Assembly: GCF_037381185.1 (NCBI RefSeq)
Contig: NZ_JARRQY010000004.1
Coordinates: 1 to 64,000 of the forward strand
Origin: Acidihalobacter_A sp037381185
GTDB taxonomy: Bacteria > Pseudomonadota > Gammaproteobacteria > DSM-5130 > Acidihalobacteraceae
Direction of reading: 5' to 3'
DNA length: 64,000 nt
How positions within the stretch are numbered: the stretch's first letter is position 1; every line of letters starts with the position of its first letter. Of the stretch, positions 30,156-38,048 are shown in pieces. Made by a program: the position numbers and the translations under genes. The notes under the pieces are model-generated. The model searched no databases. It was not told where the DNA came from and saw only the letters and a program-made list of their open reading frames with translations.

Positions 30156-30491
30156 ATGAAACACATACGCATTTCGCTTATCGCGGCCCTCATTCTAGCA
30201 CTGGGCGGCTGCGGCTGGTTCCAAGGCTATCGCCCTCCCATACAGCAGGGCAACGTCGTCGACAAGCAGGCGCTGGCCCAGCTCAAAACCGGCATGAGCG
30301 AATCCCAGGTGCGTTTCATTCTGGGCGAGCCGCTATTGGTTGACGCCTTCAATCCCAACCGCTGGGACTACACCTACTACGACCAGCCGAGCTTCGGCAA
30401 AACCATCACCAAACACTTAACTCTCTATTTCGCCGACAAGCATCTCGTGCGCATCGTCAGAGGCGGCGAAAAAACGAAACAAAAACCGTAG
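30156..30491 (+). CDS. bamE: Outer membrane protein assembly factor BamE (SmpA)
   Basis: Small lipoprotein of the BAM complex; 111 residues. The signal peptide ends with lipobox LALGGC (lipidated Cys about residue 19). The BamE fold is recognised by GNVVDKQALAQLKTGMSESQVRFILGEP and NRWDYTYY. ATG 30156 gives a normal signal peptide; an in-frame ATG further upstream (30135) adds charged residues. It is divergent from fur and convergent with rnfH. Confidence 0.93.
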   Translation: MKHIRISLIAALILALGGCGWFQGYRPPIQQGNVVDKQALAQLKTGMSESQVRFILGEPLLVDAFNPNRWDYTYYDQPSFGKTITKHLTLYFADKHLVRIVRGGEKTKQKP

Positions 30492-30535
30492 AGAAGGCCA
30501 CGGCCTCGTGGCATATCCCCGGCCACCAGCCGCCC

Positions 30536-30835
30536 TCAAGCCGGCCGCGCAGCGCGCCGTCGCCGGCTTTCCTTCGGGTCGGCGATCAATGATCGGTAAA
30601 TCTCAATACGGTCACCAGGGCGCACCCGGTCATCAGGCCGACGCAGCTTGCCGAATACGCCGATTCGACAATGTTCCAGATCGATCTCCGGATACCGCTC
30701 GAGTACGCCTGAGCGCCGCACGGCTTCATCCAGGCGCATACCTGCATGGGCCGGCAGAGACAGAAGCAGCTGCCGATCCGGCCTTGCATAGGCCACCTCA
30801 ACCATAAAATATGCCTGACAATCGGGCGCTTTCAT
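30536..30835 (-). CDS. rnfH: RnfH/RatB family ubiquitin-like protein
   Basis: A 99-residue beta-grasp protein of the RnfH (UPF0125) family, usually encoded next to ratA and smpB. Visible features are the first strand YFMVEVAYARPDRQLLLSL, GMRLDEAVRRSGVLERYPEIDL and the C-terminal RPDDRVRPGDRIEIYRSLIADPKE. The function in the cell is poorly known. The start at 30835 follows ratA by 13 bases. Confidence 0.92.
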   Translation of the reverse strand: MKAPDCQAYFMVEVAYARPDRQLLLSLPAHAGMRLDEAVRRSGVLERYPEIDLEHCRIGVFGKLRRPDDRVRPGDRIEIYRSLIADPKESRRRRAARPA

Positions 30836-30848
30836 CTTGCCTCCGTAT

Positions 30849-31286
30849 TCACCGAGGCCCGTACACATCTCGCGCACGCTTGACGAAGGCATCGACCAGC
30901 GAGGCGACGATCTGCCCGAACATCGGCCCCACCGCGAGGCCAAGCAGACGATTGGAGAAATCGAACTCGATATCCAGCGATACCTTGCAGGCCTTCTCCC
31001 CCAGCAAGTCGAAACGCCAGAAGCCATGCAAGTGACTGAACGGCCCATCGACCAGGCTGATCTCTATCATCTTGTCGTTCTGCATGTTGTTGCGTGTAGT
31101 GAACGACTTGCGCATGCTGCCCTTGGCCATGTCGATGGTCGCACGCACCTCGTCCTCGCTGCGTTCGTGGATCTGCGTGGACTTACACCACGGCAGGAAC
31201 TCCGGATAGCGCTCGATCTCGTTAACCAGCGCATACATTTCGTACGGCGCATAAGGCACCAGCGCACTACGGCTCAATGTCGTCAT
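30849..31286 (-). CDS. ratA: RatA-type START/polyketide-cyclase-like protein
   Basis: A 145-residue START-fold protein, homologous to RatA (toxin-like ribosome association inhibitor) and to mitochondrial Coq10. The N-terminus SRSALVPYAPYEMYALVNEIERYPEFLPWC is characteristic; the C-terminus contains FDFSNRLLGLAVGPMFGQIVASLVDAF. ATG 31286 overlaps the stop of the upstream transporter gene as ATGA. Because Coq10 proteins bind ubiquinone, a lipid-binding role is also possible. Confidence 0.92.
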   Translation of the reverse strand: MTTLSRSALVPYAPYEMYALVNEIERYPEFLPWCKSTQIHERSEDEVRATIDMAKGSMRKSFTTRNNMQNDKMIEISLVDGPFSHLHGFWRFDLLGEKACKVSLDIEFDFSNRLLGLAVGPMFGQIVASLVDAFVKRARDVYGPR

Positions 31287-32647
31287 AAAGCTCCCCGAAT
31301 CAGTCCCAGGGCATTCAAAAAGATCAGCAGCACTCCGACTGGCGTCACGTACCGCAGTACCAGCAGCCATAGGCGCAACAGCGGACGGCTCACGCCCAAT
31401 TCCCTGCGCAGCGAACGTTCGGACACCATCCAACCGGCGAACAACGCGATCAGAAATCCCCCAAGGGGCAGCATGATATCCGAGCTGACGAAGTTAAACA
31501 GCTCGAACAGGGTTCTGCCCTGCCACGCCACGCCGGACCAAATGTTGAATGAGAAGTCCAGCACCATGCCCAGCAGCCAGACCACAGCACCGACCGCGAG
31601 TACGGCCCTCATGCGCACCCACCCGCGCTCCTCCAACCAAGCGACCGTCGGCTCGATCATCGATACGGCGGATGTCCACGCCGCAAGCACCAAAACAGCG
31701 AAGAACGCAGCACCGAACAAGCTCCCCAGCGGCATTGCGCCGAACGCCACCGGCAACGTGGTAAAGATCAGCCCAGGCCCCTGAGCCGGCGCCAACCCCT
31801 TTGCGAAGACCAACGAAAAAATCGCCATACCGGCGAACAGAGCGACACCGGTATCGGCAACCGCGACCCATATGCTGACCCGAAAGATCGAAACGTTGTT
31901 GGGGGTATACGCGCCATAGACCATCATCGCTCCGATCCCGAGGCTCAGAGTGAAAAAGGAATGCCCCATGGCCAGCAGCACCGCCTGTCCGTCGAGACGG
32001 GAGAAATCAGGACTGAACAGATAACTGAAGGCGGCACCCGCATCACCGACGATCAGCGCATAGACGACCAGCAACAGCAACAGCGCGAACAGCAGCGGCA
32101 TCATGATGCGCGCGGCCCGCTCCAGACCCGCGCGAACGCCGCGCGCCGAGAACCATAGACTAACGGCGAGAAACAGGGTGAACCAGAACATCTGCCGCCA
32201 CGGGTTCGCGGTCAGTCCGGCAAACATGCGACTGACGCGATCGGGTGATGCACCGGCATAAGCGCCACGCAAGCTCAGCAGCAGATAGTCGAGACTCCAG
32301 CCGGCGACCACGCTGTAGAAAGACAGGATGATGATGCCGGACACCATGCTGATGAAACCGACCCCCACCCAGGCCCGGCTACGCCCCTCGTCGAGGGCCA
32401 GGCCACGCAACGTATTGACCGGGCTTTCACGGCCACGCCGGCCCAGCGTAACCTCGGCGATCAGGATAGGCAGCCCGATCAGCACGATACAGGCCAGATA
32501 GATCAGCACAAACGCCCCGCCGCCGTTGTTGCCGTCGATGAAGGGAAACTGCCAGATATTGCCCAGTCCGACCGCCGAGCCGGTGGCCGCGAGGAAGAAC
32601 GCCAGCTGCGAGGACCATTCACCGTGTATCGACTTGCGTTCGCTCAC
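31283..32647 (-). CDS. Sodium-dependent transporter, NSS (SNF) family
   Basis: Predicted Na+-coupled symporter, probably for an amino acid or related solute; 454 residues with about 11-12 hydrophobic helices. The diagnostic TM1 segment is FFLAATGSAVGLGNIWQFPF, with GNNGGGAFVLIYL following. Compared with the usual NIWRFP or NIWKFP, the gating basic residue is Gln. GTG at 32647 (reads MSERKSIHGEW) is chosen because it matches the family N-terminus; a TTG at 32680 is open but unlikely. It overlaps ratA by 4 bases although these functions are unrelated; smpB is divergent. The substrate cannot be predicted. Confidence 0.9.
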   Translation of the reverse strand: MSERKSIHGEWSSQLAFFLAATGSAVGLGNIWQFPFIDGNNGGGAFVLIYLACIVLIGLPILIAEVTLGRRGRESPVNTLRGLALDEGRSRAWVGVGFISMVSGIIILSFYSVVAGWSLDYLLLSLRGAYAGASPDRVSRMFAGLTANPWRQMFWFTLFLAVSLWFSARGVRAGLERAARIMMPLLFALLLLLVVYALIVGDAGAAFSYLFSPDFSRLDGQAVLLAMGHSFFTLSLGIGAMMVYGAYTPNNVSIFRVSIWVAVADTGVALFAGMAIFSLVFAKGLAPAQGPGLIFTTLPVAFGAMPLGSLFGAAFFAVLVLAAWTSAVSMIEPTVAWLEERGWVRMRAVLAVGAVVWLLGMVLDFSFNIWSGVAWQGRTLFELFNFVSSDIMLPLGGFLIALFAGWMVSERSLRRELGVSRPLLRLWLLVLRYVTPVGVLLIFLNALGLIRGAL

Positions 32648-32747
32648 CGCATTCCCAGCATAAGAGACTGCTCCGCGCAAAAGGCTTTATTGTCCGCGAT
32701 CGACGCATAAGCCTCAATGCGTCAGGACGGATCGTCCATAGATTCCC

Positions 32748-32753
32748 TATAAT
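32748..32753 (+). promoter_or_regulatory. Perfect -10 box immediately before smpB
   Basis: TATAAT at 32748-32753 ends 6 bases before the smpB ATG (32760). A start 7 bases after the hexamer would coincide with the A of the ATG, that is, a leaderless mRNA. No good -35 hexamer is visible 16-18 bases upstream. The only purine-rich stretch before the ATG is GGCGAG. Confidence 0.55.
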
Positions 32754-32759
32754 GGCGAG

Positions 32760-33236
32760 ATGAGCAAGAACAAACCCAAGACCGGCCCCGCAACCATCGC
32801 GGTGAACCGTCGTGCGCGTCATGAGTACTTCATCGAAGACACTTTCGAAGCTGGCATTTCATTCGAAGGCTGGGAAGTCAAAAGCCTGCGCGCAGGCCGC
32901 GTGCAACTGAACGAAAGCTACGCCTTCGTACGCGACGGCGAAGTCTGGCTGTTCGGCGTGCATCTCTCGCCGCTGGCAAGCGCCTCGACTCACGTTAGCC
33001 CCGATGCCACACGCACCCGGCGACTGTTGCTGCACCGCGAGGAGATCAACCGCCTGATCGGCGCCGTGGAGCGCAAGGGTTACGCCCTCGTCCCCCTGTC
33101 GATGTACTGGAAACGCGGCCGCGCCAAGCTGGAACTGGGCCTGGCCAAGGGCAAGAAGCAGCACGACAAGCGCGACACCGAACGGGAACGCGAGTGGAGC
33201 CGCAACCGCGAGCGCCTGCTCAAACACGCCCGCTGA
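32760..33236 (+). CDS. smpB: SsrA-binding protein SmpB
   Basis: Partner of tmRNA in ribosome rescue; 158 residues. The N-terminal core contains AVNRRARHEYFIEDTFEAGISFEGWEVKSLR; HREEINRLIGAVERKGYALVPL and KLELGLAKGKKQHDKR are conserved. The C-terminal basic tail (REWSRNRERLLKHAR) is complete. ATG 32760 is the expected start and lies 6 bases after a TATAAT box. No ssrA gene was seen in the window. Confidence 0.96.
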   Translation: MSKNKPKTGPATIAVNRRARHEYFIEDTFEAGISFEGWEVKSLRAGRVQLNESYAFVRDGEVWLFGVHLSPLASASTHVSPDATRTRRLLLHREEINRLIGAVERKGYALVPLSMYWKRGRAKLELGLAKGKKQHDKRDTEREREWSRNRERLLKHAR

Positions 33237-33243
33237 AACGCGC

Positions 33244-33969
33244 TCAGCCCTCTTCCCTGCTCCACAGACACTGTCCGCCGTTTGCGGAGGCGATCGCCTC
33301 CAGCGTCGCCGCATGGCGTTCGAGTTCTTCGTCTGCGGCGCGGACGACCCGCAGCCGAGGCCGCTCGGCGGACAGACGGCGAATCCCCTCGGTTGAGCCC
33401 GACGTTTCGCCGTCGCCCTCGGCATCGTGCGCCGCCAGCGAGAGACTGGTCTGGCCACCCGTCATGACCAGATACACGTCCGCCAGAATACGGGCGTCGA
33501 GCAACGCGCCGTGCAGCTCGCGGTGCTCGTTGTTCACGCCGTAGCGCTTGCACAAGGCATCCAGGCTGTTGCGCTGGCCAGGGTGCATCTGGCGCGCCAA
33601 CACCAGCGAATCGGTTACCGAGCACAGATCCTGCATCGGAGCATGGCGGCCCTCAAGACGACTAAGTTCGGCGTCCAGGAAGCCAATATCGAACGGCGCA
33701 TTGTGGATGACGAGTTCACTGCCGCGGACGAATTCGACGAACTCGTCGACAACCTCCTCGAAACGCGGCTTGTCGGCCAGAAACTCGTTGCTGATGCCGT
33801 GGACCGCCAGCGCGCCTTCGTCCACTTCGCGGTCGGGCTGGATGTAGTGATGGAAATGACGCCCCGTGGGGCGGCGGTTTTCCAGTTCCACACAGCCGAT
33901 TTCGATGATCCGATGCCCCTGCTGCGGCTCAAGGCCGGTGGTTTCCGTATCCAGCACGACTTGTCGCAT
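33244..33969 (-). CDS. dnaQ: DNA polymerase III epsilon subunit (3'-5' exonuclease)
   Basis: Proofreading subunit of the replicase; 241 residues. DEDDh exonuclease motifs are visible: VLDTETTGLEP (Exo I), HNAPFDIGFLDAEL (Exo II) and HGALLDARILADVYL (Exo III with the catalytic His). The C-terminal part is less conserved and would bind the alpha subunit. ATG 33969 is preferred to the TTG one codon upstream. It is convergent with smpB and preceded by the LysE-type gene. Confidence 0.95.
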   Translation of the reverse strand: MRQVVLDTETTGLEPQQGHRIIEIGCVELENRRPTGRHFHHYIQPDREVDEGALAVHGISNEFLADKPRFEEVVDEFVEFVRGSELVIHNAPFDIGFLDAELSRLEGRHAPMQDLCSVTDSLVLARQMHPGQRNSLDALCKRYGVNNEHRELHGALLDARILADVYLVMTGGQTSLSLAAHDAEGDGETSGSTEGIRRLSAERPRLRVVRAADEELERHAATLEAIASANGGQCLWSREEG

Positions 33970-33987
33970 CAATGTCTCCTTCTGCTC

Positions 33988-34620
33988 TCACCGGGTCACC
34001 AGCGCCAGGCGCAGCGCCAGCGCCGAATAGATTCCGGCCATCAGCCAGGCACTAAGTCGTCTCAAGCTGACGCCGCGCCGCGACAACCAGGGACGCAGCA
34101 CTCCGGCAAACCAACCCGCCGCGCTGAAGACCGCCATCACCAACAGAGTAAAGACGCCGCCCAGGAGCAGCATCTGCAAACCTACAGGACCCAGCTCAGG
34201 ATGCGCAAACTGCGGCAGAAACGCGAGGAAAAACAATGCGACCTTGGGGTTTAGCACGTTCATCAACACGCCGCGCCGAAACAGTGTCCCCAACGAGCGC
34301 TCCTGAAGGGATGCCGCCCCTCCGGGCGGCGTTGCCCCCGAACGCAGAGCGTGCCAAGCCAGATAGAGCAGATACAGTACACCGGCGAATTTCAGCAAGG
34401 TGAAAGCCAGCGCAGAAGTCCGAAAGATGACCGACACACCCAGCGCAGCACCCAAGGTATGTACCAAGTTGCCGCTGGCCAGACCGAACGCCGTGGCCAG
34501 CCCGGCGCTACGCCCGCGCCGCACGCCCTGCGCCAAAAGAAACACCAGATCCGGCCCCGGCGCAATGATCAGCGCCAAGGACGCGGGCACGAACACCCAC
34601 CACACCTGGGCTTCCAGCAT
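33988..34620 (-). CDS. LysE/RhtB-family amino acid exporter
   Basis: A 210-residue inner-membrane protein with about six hydrophobic helices. The family signature near the N-terminus is LALIIAPGPDLVFLLAQGVRRGRSAGLATAFGLASG, followed by LGVSVIF and FKLAGVLYLLYL-like sequence (LLKFAGVLYLLYLAW). The central segment GVLMNVLNPKVALFFLAFLPQF is also typical. ATG 34620 overlaps the rnhA stop by one base. It is inserted between rnhA and dnaQ, which are usually adjacent. Substrate unknown, commonly homoserine, threonine or lysine in relatives. Confidence 0.92.
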   Translation of the reverse strand: MLEAQVWWVFVPASLALIIAPGPDLVFLLAQGVRRGRSAGLATAFGLASGNLVHTLGAALGVSVIFRTSALAFTLLKFAGVLYLLYLAWHALRSGATPPGGAASLQERSLGTLFRRGVLMNVLNPKVALFFLAFLPQFAHPELGPVGLQMLLLGGVFTLLVMAVFSAAGWFAGVLRPWLSRRGVSLRRLSAWLMAGIYSALALRLALVTR

Positions 34621-35072
34621 TACGCACCGCCCCCCTGCATACGGTCGATCGCCTCATTGGCAAGGCGGTCCGCAGCTTCGTTGCCGGGATGTCCGGCATG
34701 CCCCTTGACCCATTCCCAGCGCACCTCATGGCGCGCAGCGGCAGCGTCCAACTGTTGCCATAAATCCTGATTCTTCACCGGCGAACCGGACGCGGTACGC
34801 CAACCCTTGCGCTTCCATCCTGCCAACCAGCGCGTGATGCCATCGCGAACATAGACGGAATCGGTCGTCAGCACGACCTTGCAGGGCCGTTTGAGAGCTT
34901 CCAGCGCCGAGATCGCGGCGAGCAGTTCCATACGGTTGTTGGTCGTCTGACCTTCGGCCCCGGAGATCTCGCGCTTGGTACCGTCATAGTTCAGCAGAGC
35001 CCCCCAGCCACCGGGACCCGGATTACCCCGGCAAGCGCCGTCGGTGAATATTTCAACCTCGGTCGTCGACAC
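34620..35072 (-). CDS. rnhA: Ribonuclease HI
   Basis: Degrades RNA in RNA-DNA hybrids; 150 residues. Catalytic residues are visible as Asp in IFTDGACRGNPGPGGWG, Glu in NNRMELLAAISALEAL, Asp in LTTDSVYVRDGI and Asp in GNEAADRLANEAI. The start is GTG at 35072 (reads MSTTEVEIF), with AGGAG 8 bases upstream; the longer frame to 35114 lies within the methyltransferase gene. It overlaps the methyltransferase by 20 bases. Confidence 0.95.
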   Translation of the reverse strand: MSTTEVEIFTDGACRGNPGPGGWGALLNYDGTKREISGAEGQTTNNRMELLAAISALEALKRPCKVVLTTDSVYVRDGITRWLAGWKRKGWRTASGSPVKNQDLWQQLDAAAARHEVRWEWVKGHAGHPGNEAADRLANEAIDRMQGGGA

Positions 35073-35835
35073 GAAACATACTCCTGGAAGTCGGTTTGAC
35101 CACACCACTGGCAATCGCCGACCGGCGACGCCAGCGTGGACGAATCAGCGTCATACGTGTTCGCCGCTTACGGGCGACGATGATCTGCACGCCGCCCAGC
35201 ACTGGGAACCAGCGCGGTCCTGCGCGCTCCAGCCAATGAAGCTTGCACCCCAGCCAGCCGCGCCAAGACGGCGGACGGTACACCAAACGCCGCACCTCGA
35301 CGATTTCGAAACCCAACAGCCGCAGCCAGTCCTTGACCCTTCGCGTCGAATAAAAACGCCCGCGCCAGGGCTCATGACCTTCCCGCTGCAATGAGCCGGT
35401 AAACCAGGACCAAACGCCCCAGATACCCCATGGATTGAAGCTGAGGATGACCGCGTCGCCTTCGGGTACCAGCACACGCTCCAGCTCCCGGAACAGCGGA
35501 TATGGGTCCGCAGTGCGTTCCAGCACATGCGCCAGCAACAATAGATCGGCACATTCCGAAGCCAGCGGCAGCGCTTGAGCCGAGGCACGTATCGTCCCAC
35601 GTTGGGGCAGCGAGCTTATCACTTCACGCTGGCGAACGCGGCTGGAATCAAGCAGCGATGGCTCCATTCCGCCCCCGCCCAGTTGAACGCCCAGATATCC
35701 GAAACGCTCGGCCAACAGCTCGGCCAACTCGGCACGCAACAGCCCCATGACCTCGCGGCCCTGCGGGCTACGATACCACTCCACGAGCGCCTGCTCGCCC
35801 ACCATGACTTCACCCTTGCTATCGTCAGCGCTCAT
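35053..35835 (-). CDS. Class I SAM-dependent methyltransferase, function unassigned
   Basis: A 260-residue protein with a methyltransferase core. The nucleotide-binding first strand is degenerate (ERFGYLGVQLGGGG), followed by ASAQALPLASECADLLLLAHVLERTADPYPLFRELERVLVPEGDAVILSFNP, the typical motif IV-V region. ATG 35835 (MSADDSKGEV) is chosen as a compact start; an open extension to 36033 overlaps mltD. The same gene next to rnhA and dnaQ is found in Pseudomonas, so the context is conserved, but the substrate is unknown. Confidence 0.85.
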   Translation of the reverse strand: MSADDSKGEVMVGEQALVEWYRSPQGREVMGLLRAELAELLAERFGYLGVQLGGGGMEPSLLDSSRVRQREVISSLPQRGTIRASAQALPLASECADLLLLAHVLERTADPYPLFRELERVLVPEGDAVILSFNPWGIWGVWSWFTGSLQREGHEPWRGRFYSTRRVKDWLRLLGFEIVEVRRLVYRPPSWRGWLGCKLHWLERAGPRWFPVLGGVQIIVARKRRTRMTLIRPRWRRRSAIASGVVKPTSRSMFRVDDRG

Positions 35836-35990
35836 GCGCCGAAAGCATAACGTCAGCGCCGAGTCGCCGGCCAGCACGCCGCTGCCGACACCCCTTCTTA
35901 CGACACGCCATAAGCATACCCCGTGTAACGGCGACGGTCCGACCTTATAAAACTTGTTCCAGAAGTACTTCACGGTTAAGCTATGCGCGC

Positions 35991-37796
35991 ATGAAATTCC
36001 TAAGAAAAGTCCATTCGCCGAAAGCGCTTCCAAGCCTGCTTATAGCCCTCTCATTGGGAGGCTGCGCTGCGCTCCCAGGACATCAGGCGATGGATACGTC
36101 GTCGTCGACGACCCAGCAGCAAGCAGAGGCCGTTGTCCAGACCGGAGGCCCTGTCGCCGGGACAACACCGTGTACGCAAGGTGTCGTCACCCCGGAAGGC
36201 CGCGAACCTGCCAGTGCGGCTAGCGGCAACTGCAAACAGACTGCTTCACCCCAGGCCGGCGCATCCGACGAGTCCGAGGACATCGTCAAGACAGAAGCCG
36301 AAACTCCGTTGCCGCTGTTTCCGGATCTGCTAAAGGAAGCGAGCGCCACAAAGGCCCAGGCCCCACACGACGCCACCATCTGGTCCAGCATCAGATCCGG
36401 CTTCGGCCTTCCCGCCGACACTTCGCGGCCGCGCGTCCAGGCCGAACTCGGCTGGTACAGCAAACACGCCGCCTATCTTGAGCGCGTCACGGCCCGCGCC
36501 GAGCCCTACCTGTACTATATTCTCCAGCAGTTGAAGAAGCGGCACATGCCGACCGAACTCGCACTGCTGCCAGTCGTCGAAAGCGCCTTCATTCCCTACG
36601 CCTATTCGCGCAGCCGCGCAGCCGGCATCTGGCAGTTCACACCGTCGACGGGGCTGCATTTCGGGCTCAAACAGAACTGGTGGTATGACGGCCGCCGCGA
36701 CATCTACGCCTCGACCAACGCAGCGCTGGACTATTTGCAGTTGCTCCACGACCAGTTCGGCAGTTGGCTGCTGGCCTTGGCTGCATACAACTCAGGTGCG
36801 GGCACCGTTCAGGCCGCCATCCGCTATAACCAGCGCCGCCACCGCCCAACCGATTTCTGGCACCTCAATCTGCCGGTCGAAACACGCCACTACGTCCCCA
36901 AATTGCTGGCCGTCAAAGCCATTGTTGCAGACCCGCAGAAGTACGCCGTACAGCTGTGGCCGATTCCCGACAAACCCTATCTTGCGGTCGTCGACCTCAA
37001 GTCGCAGATCGACATGGCACTGGCCGCAAAACTCGCCGGCATCCAGCTCAAGGAACTCTACCTGCTCAACCCGGGCTACAACCGTTGGGCAACCGATCCG
37101 GACGGCCCGCACCGCCTGCTGCTGCCGGCAAGCCGCGTCACCGACTTCAAGGTGGCCTTGGCCAAGGTTCCCTCACGCGAACGGGTGACCTGGATACGGC
37201 ATCGCGTACGTCCGGGCGACACTCTCAGCCAGATCGCCCTCGAATACCATACGACGATATCCATCATCCGTCAGAGCAATCACCTTCGGGGCAACACCAT
37301 CCGTGCGGGCCATTATCTGATCGTACCGCGTTCATCCCGGCCATACAGGGTCTATGCACTGGCCGGGGGCCCGCGCAAAGTCACCAATCCTCTGCCCAGG
37401 GGACGCGGCCAGAGACGGACTCATACCATTCGCTCCGGCGACACACTGTGGGATCTGGCTCGCCGTTATCGCGTGAGTGTCCAGCAGTTGGCACGCTGGA
37501 ACGGCATCAGCACGCATTCCCCGCTACACCTTGGCAAGAAACTCATCATATGGGTTAAGCCGACACGGTACGCCTCGGCCAGCCCGACTCTCTCGGCCCC
37601 AAGCGGCAACGGGCAGGTGCGTACCGTCTCATATACCGTACGTCGTGGAGACTCCCTTTACAGCATCGCCCAGCGCTTTGGCGTGGATATCCCCGACATT
37701 CGACGCTGGAACGACCTGGGACAGAAGAATCTACTGCACCCCGGCCAGCCGCTCAAACTACGTGTAGACGTGACGCAACAACAAAACGAAAGCTGA
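35991..37796 (+). CDS. mltD: Membrane-bound lytic murein transglycosylase D with LysM repeats
   Basis: Lipoprotein that cleaves peptidoglycan glycan strands; 601 residues. The signal peptide ends at lipobox SLGGC (Cys about 25). A low-complexity linker (about 30-110) precedes the SLT domain, with the catalytic Glu in LLPVVESAFIPYAYSRSRAAGIWQF and GLAAYNSGAG-like sequence (LALAAYNSGAGTVQAAI). Three C-terminal LysM repeats begin VRPGDTLSQIA, IRSGDTLWDLA and VRRGDSLYSIA. It is divergent from the methyltransferase gene. The gloB gene often found between them is absent. Confidence 0.93.
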   Translation: MKFLRKVHSPKALPSLLIALSLGGCAALPGHQAMDTSSSTTQQQAEAVVQTGGPVAGTTPCTQGVVTPEGREPASAASGNCKQTASPQAGASDESEDIVKTEAETPLPLFPDLLKEASATKAQAPHDATIWSSIRSGFGLPADTSRPRVQAELGWYSKHAAYLERVTARAEPYLYYILQQLKKRHMPTELALLPVVESAFIPYAYSRSRAAGIWQFTPSTGLHFGLKQNWWYDGRRDIYASTNAALDYLQLLHDQFGSWLLALAAYNSGAGTVQAAIRYNQRRHRPTDFWHLNLPVETRHYVPKLLAVKAIVADPQKYAVQLWPIPDKPYLAVVDLKSQIDMALAAKLAGIQLKELYLLNPGYNRWATDPDGPHRLLLPASRVTDFKVALAKVPSRERVTWIRHRVRPGDTLSQIALEYHTTISIIRQSNHLRGNTIRAGHYLIVPRSSRPYRVYALAGGPRKVTNPLPRGRGQRRTHTIRSGDTLWDLARRYRVSVQQLARWNGISTHSPLHLGKKLIIWVKPTRYASASPTLSAPSGNGQVRTVSYTVRRGDSLYSIAQRFGVDIPDIRRWNDLGQKNLLHPGQPLKLRVDVTQQQNES

Positions 37797-38048
37797 GTCG
37801 AGTCCGACCGTGAGCTTGGAGCCGCTCAGCCGAATCGAATAGAAGGGAGAACTGGGTTTACCAAACGTAAGCCGAACGAGTTCGCGTAGCGGCGACCCAT
37901 TCCCAGCGCATGAACGAAAATTCAACAGCCAGCCAGAAACACGCCGAATAGCCGGGCGAGCGGAATGAGCCGCAAGGTCCACTCCAGATGCCCCAAGGCC
38001 GGCTGACTGATAAGACATATAACGATACACAGCTGGATCGATCTGTCC

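Noticed and set aside
37758..38030. A 90-codon minus-strand frame between mltD and the CHASE2 kinase
   Set aside because: It overlaps the mltD 3' end, has no ribosome binding site or recognisable motif, and neighbouring frames look equally open; treated as chance.
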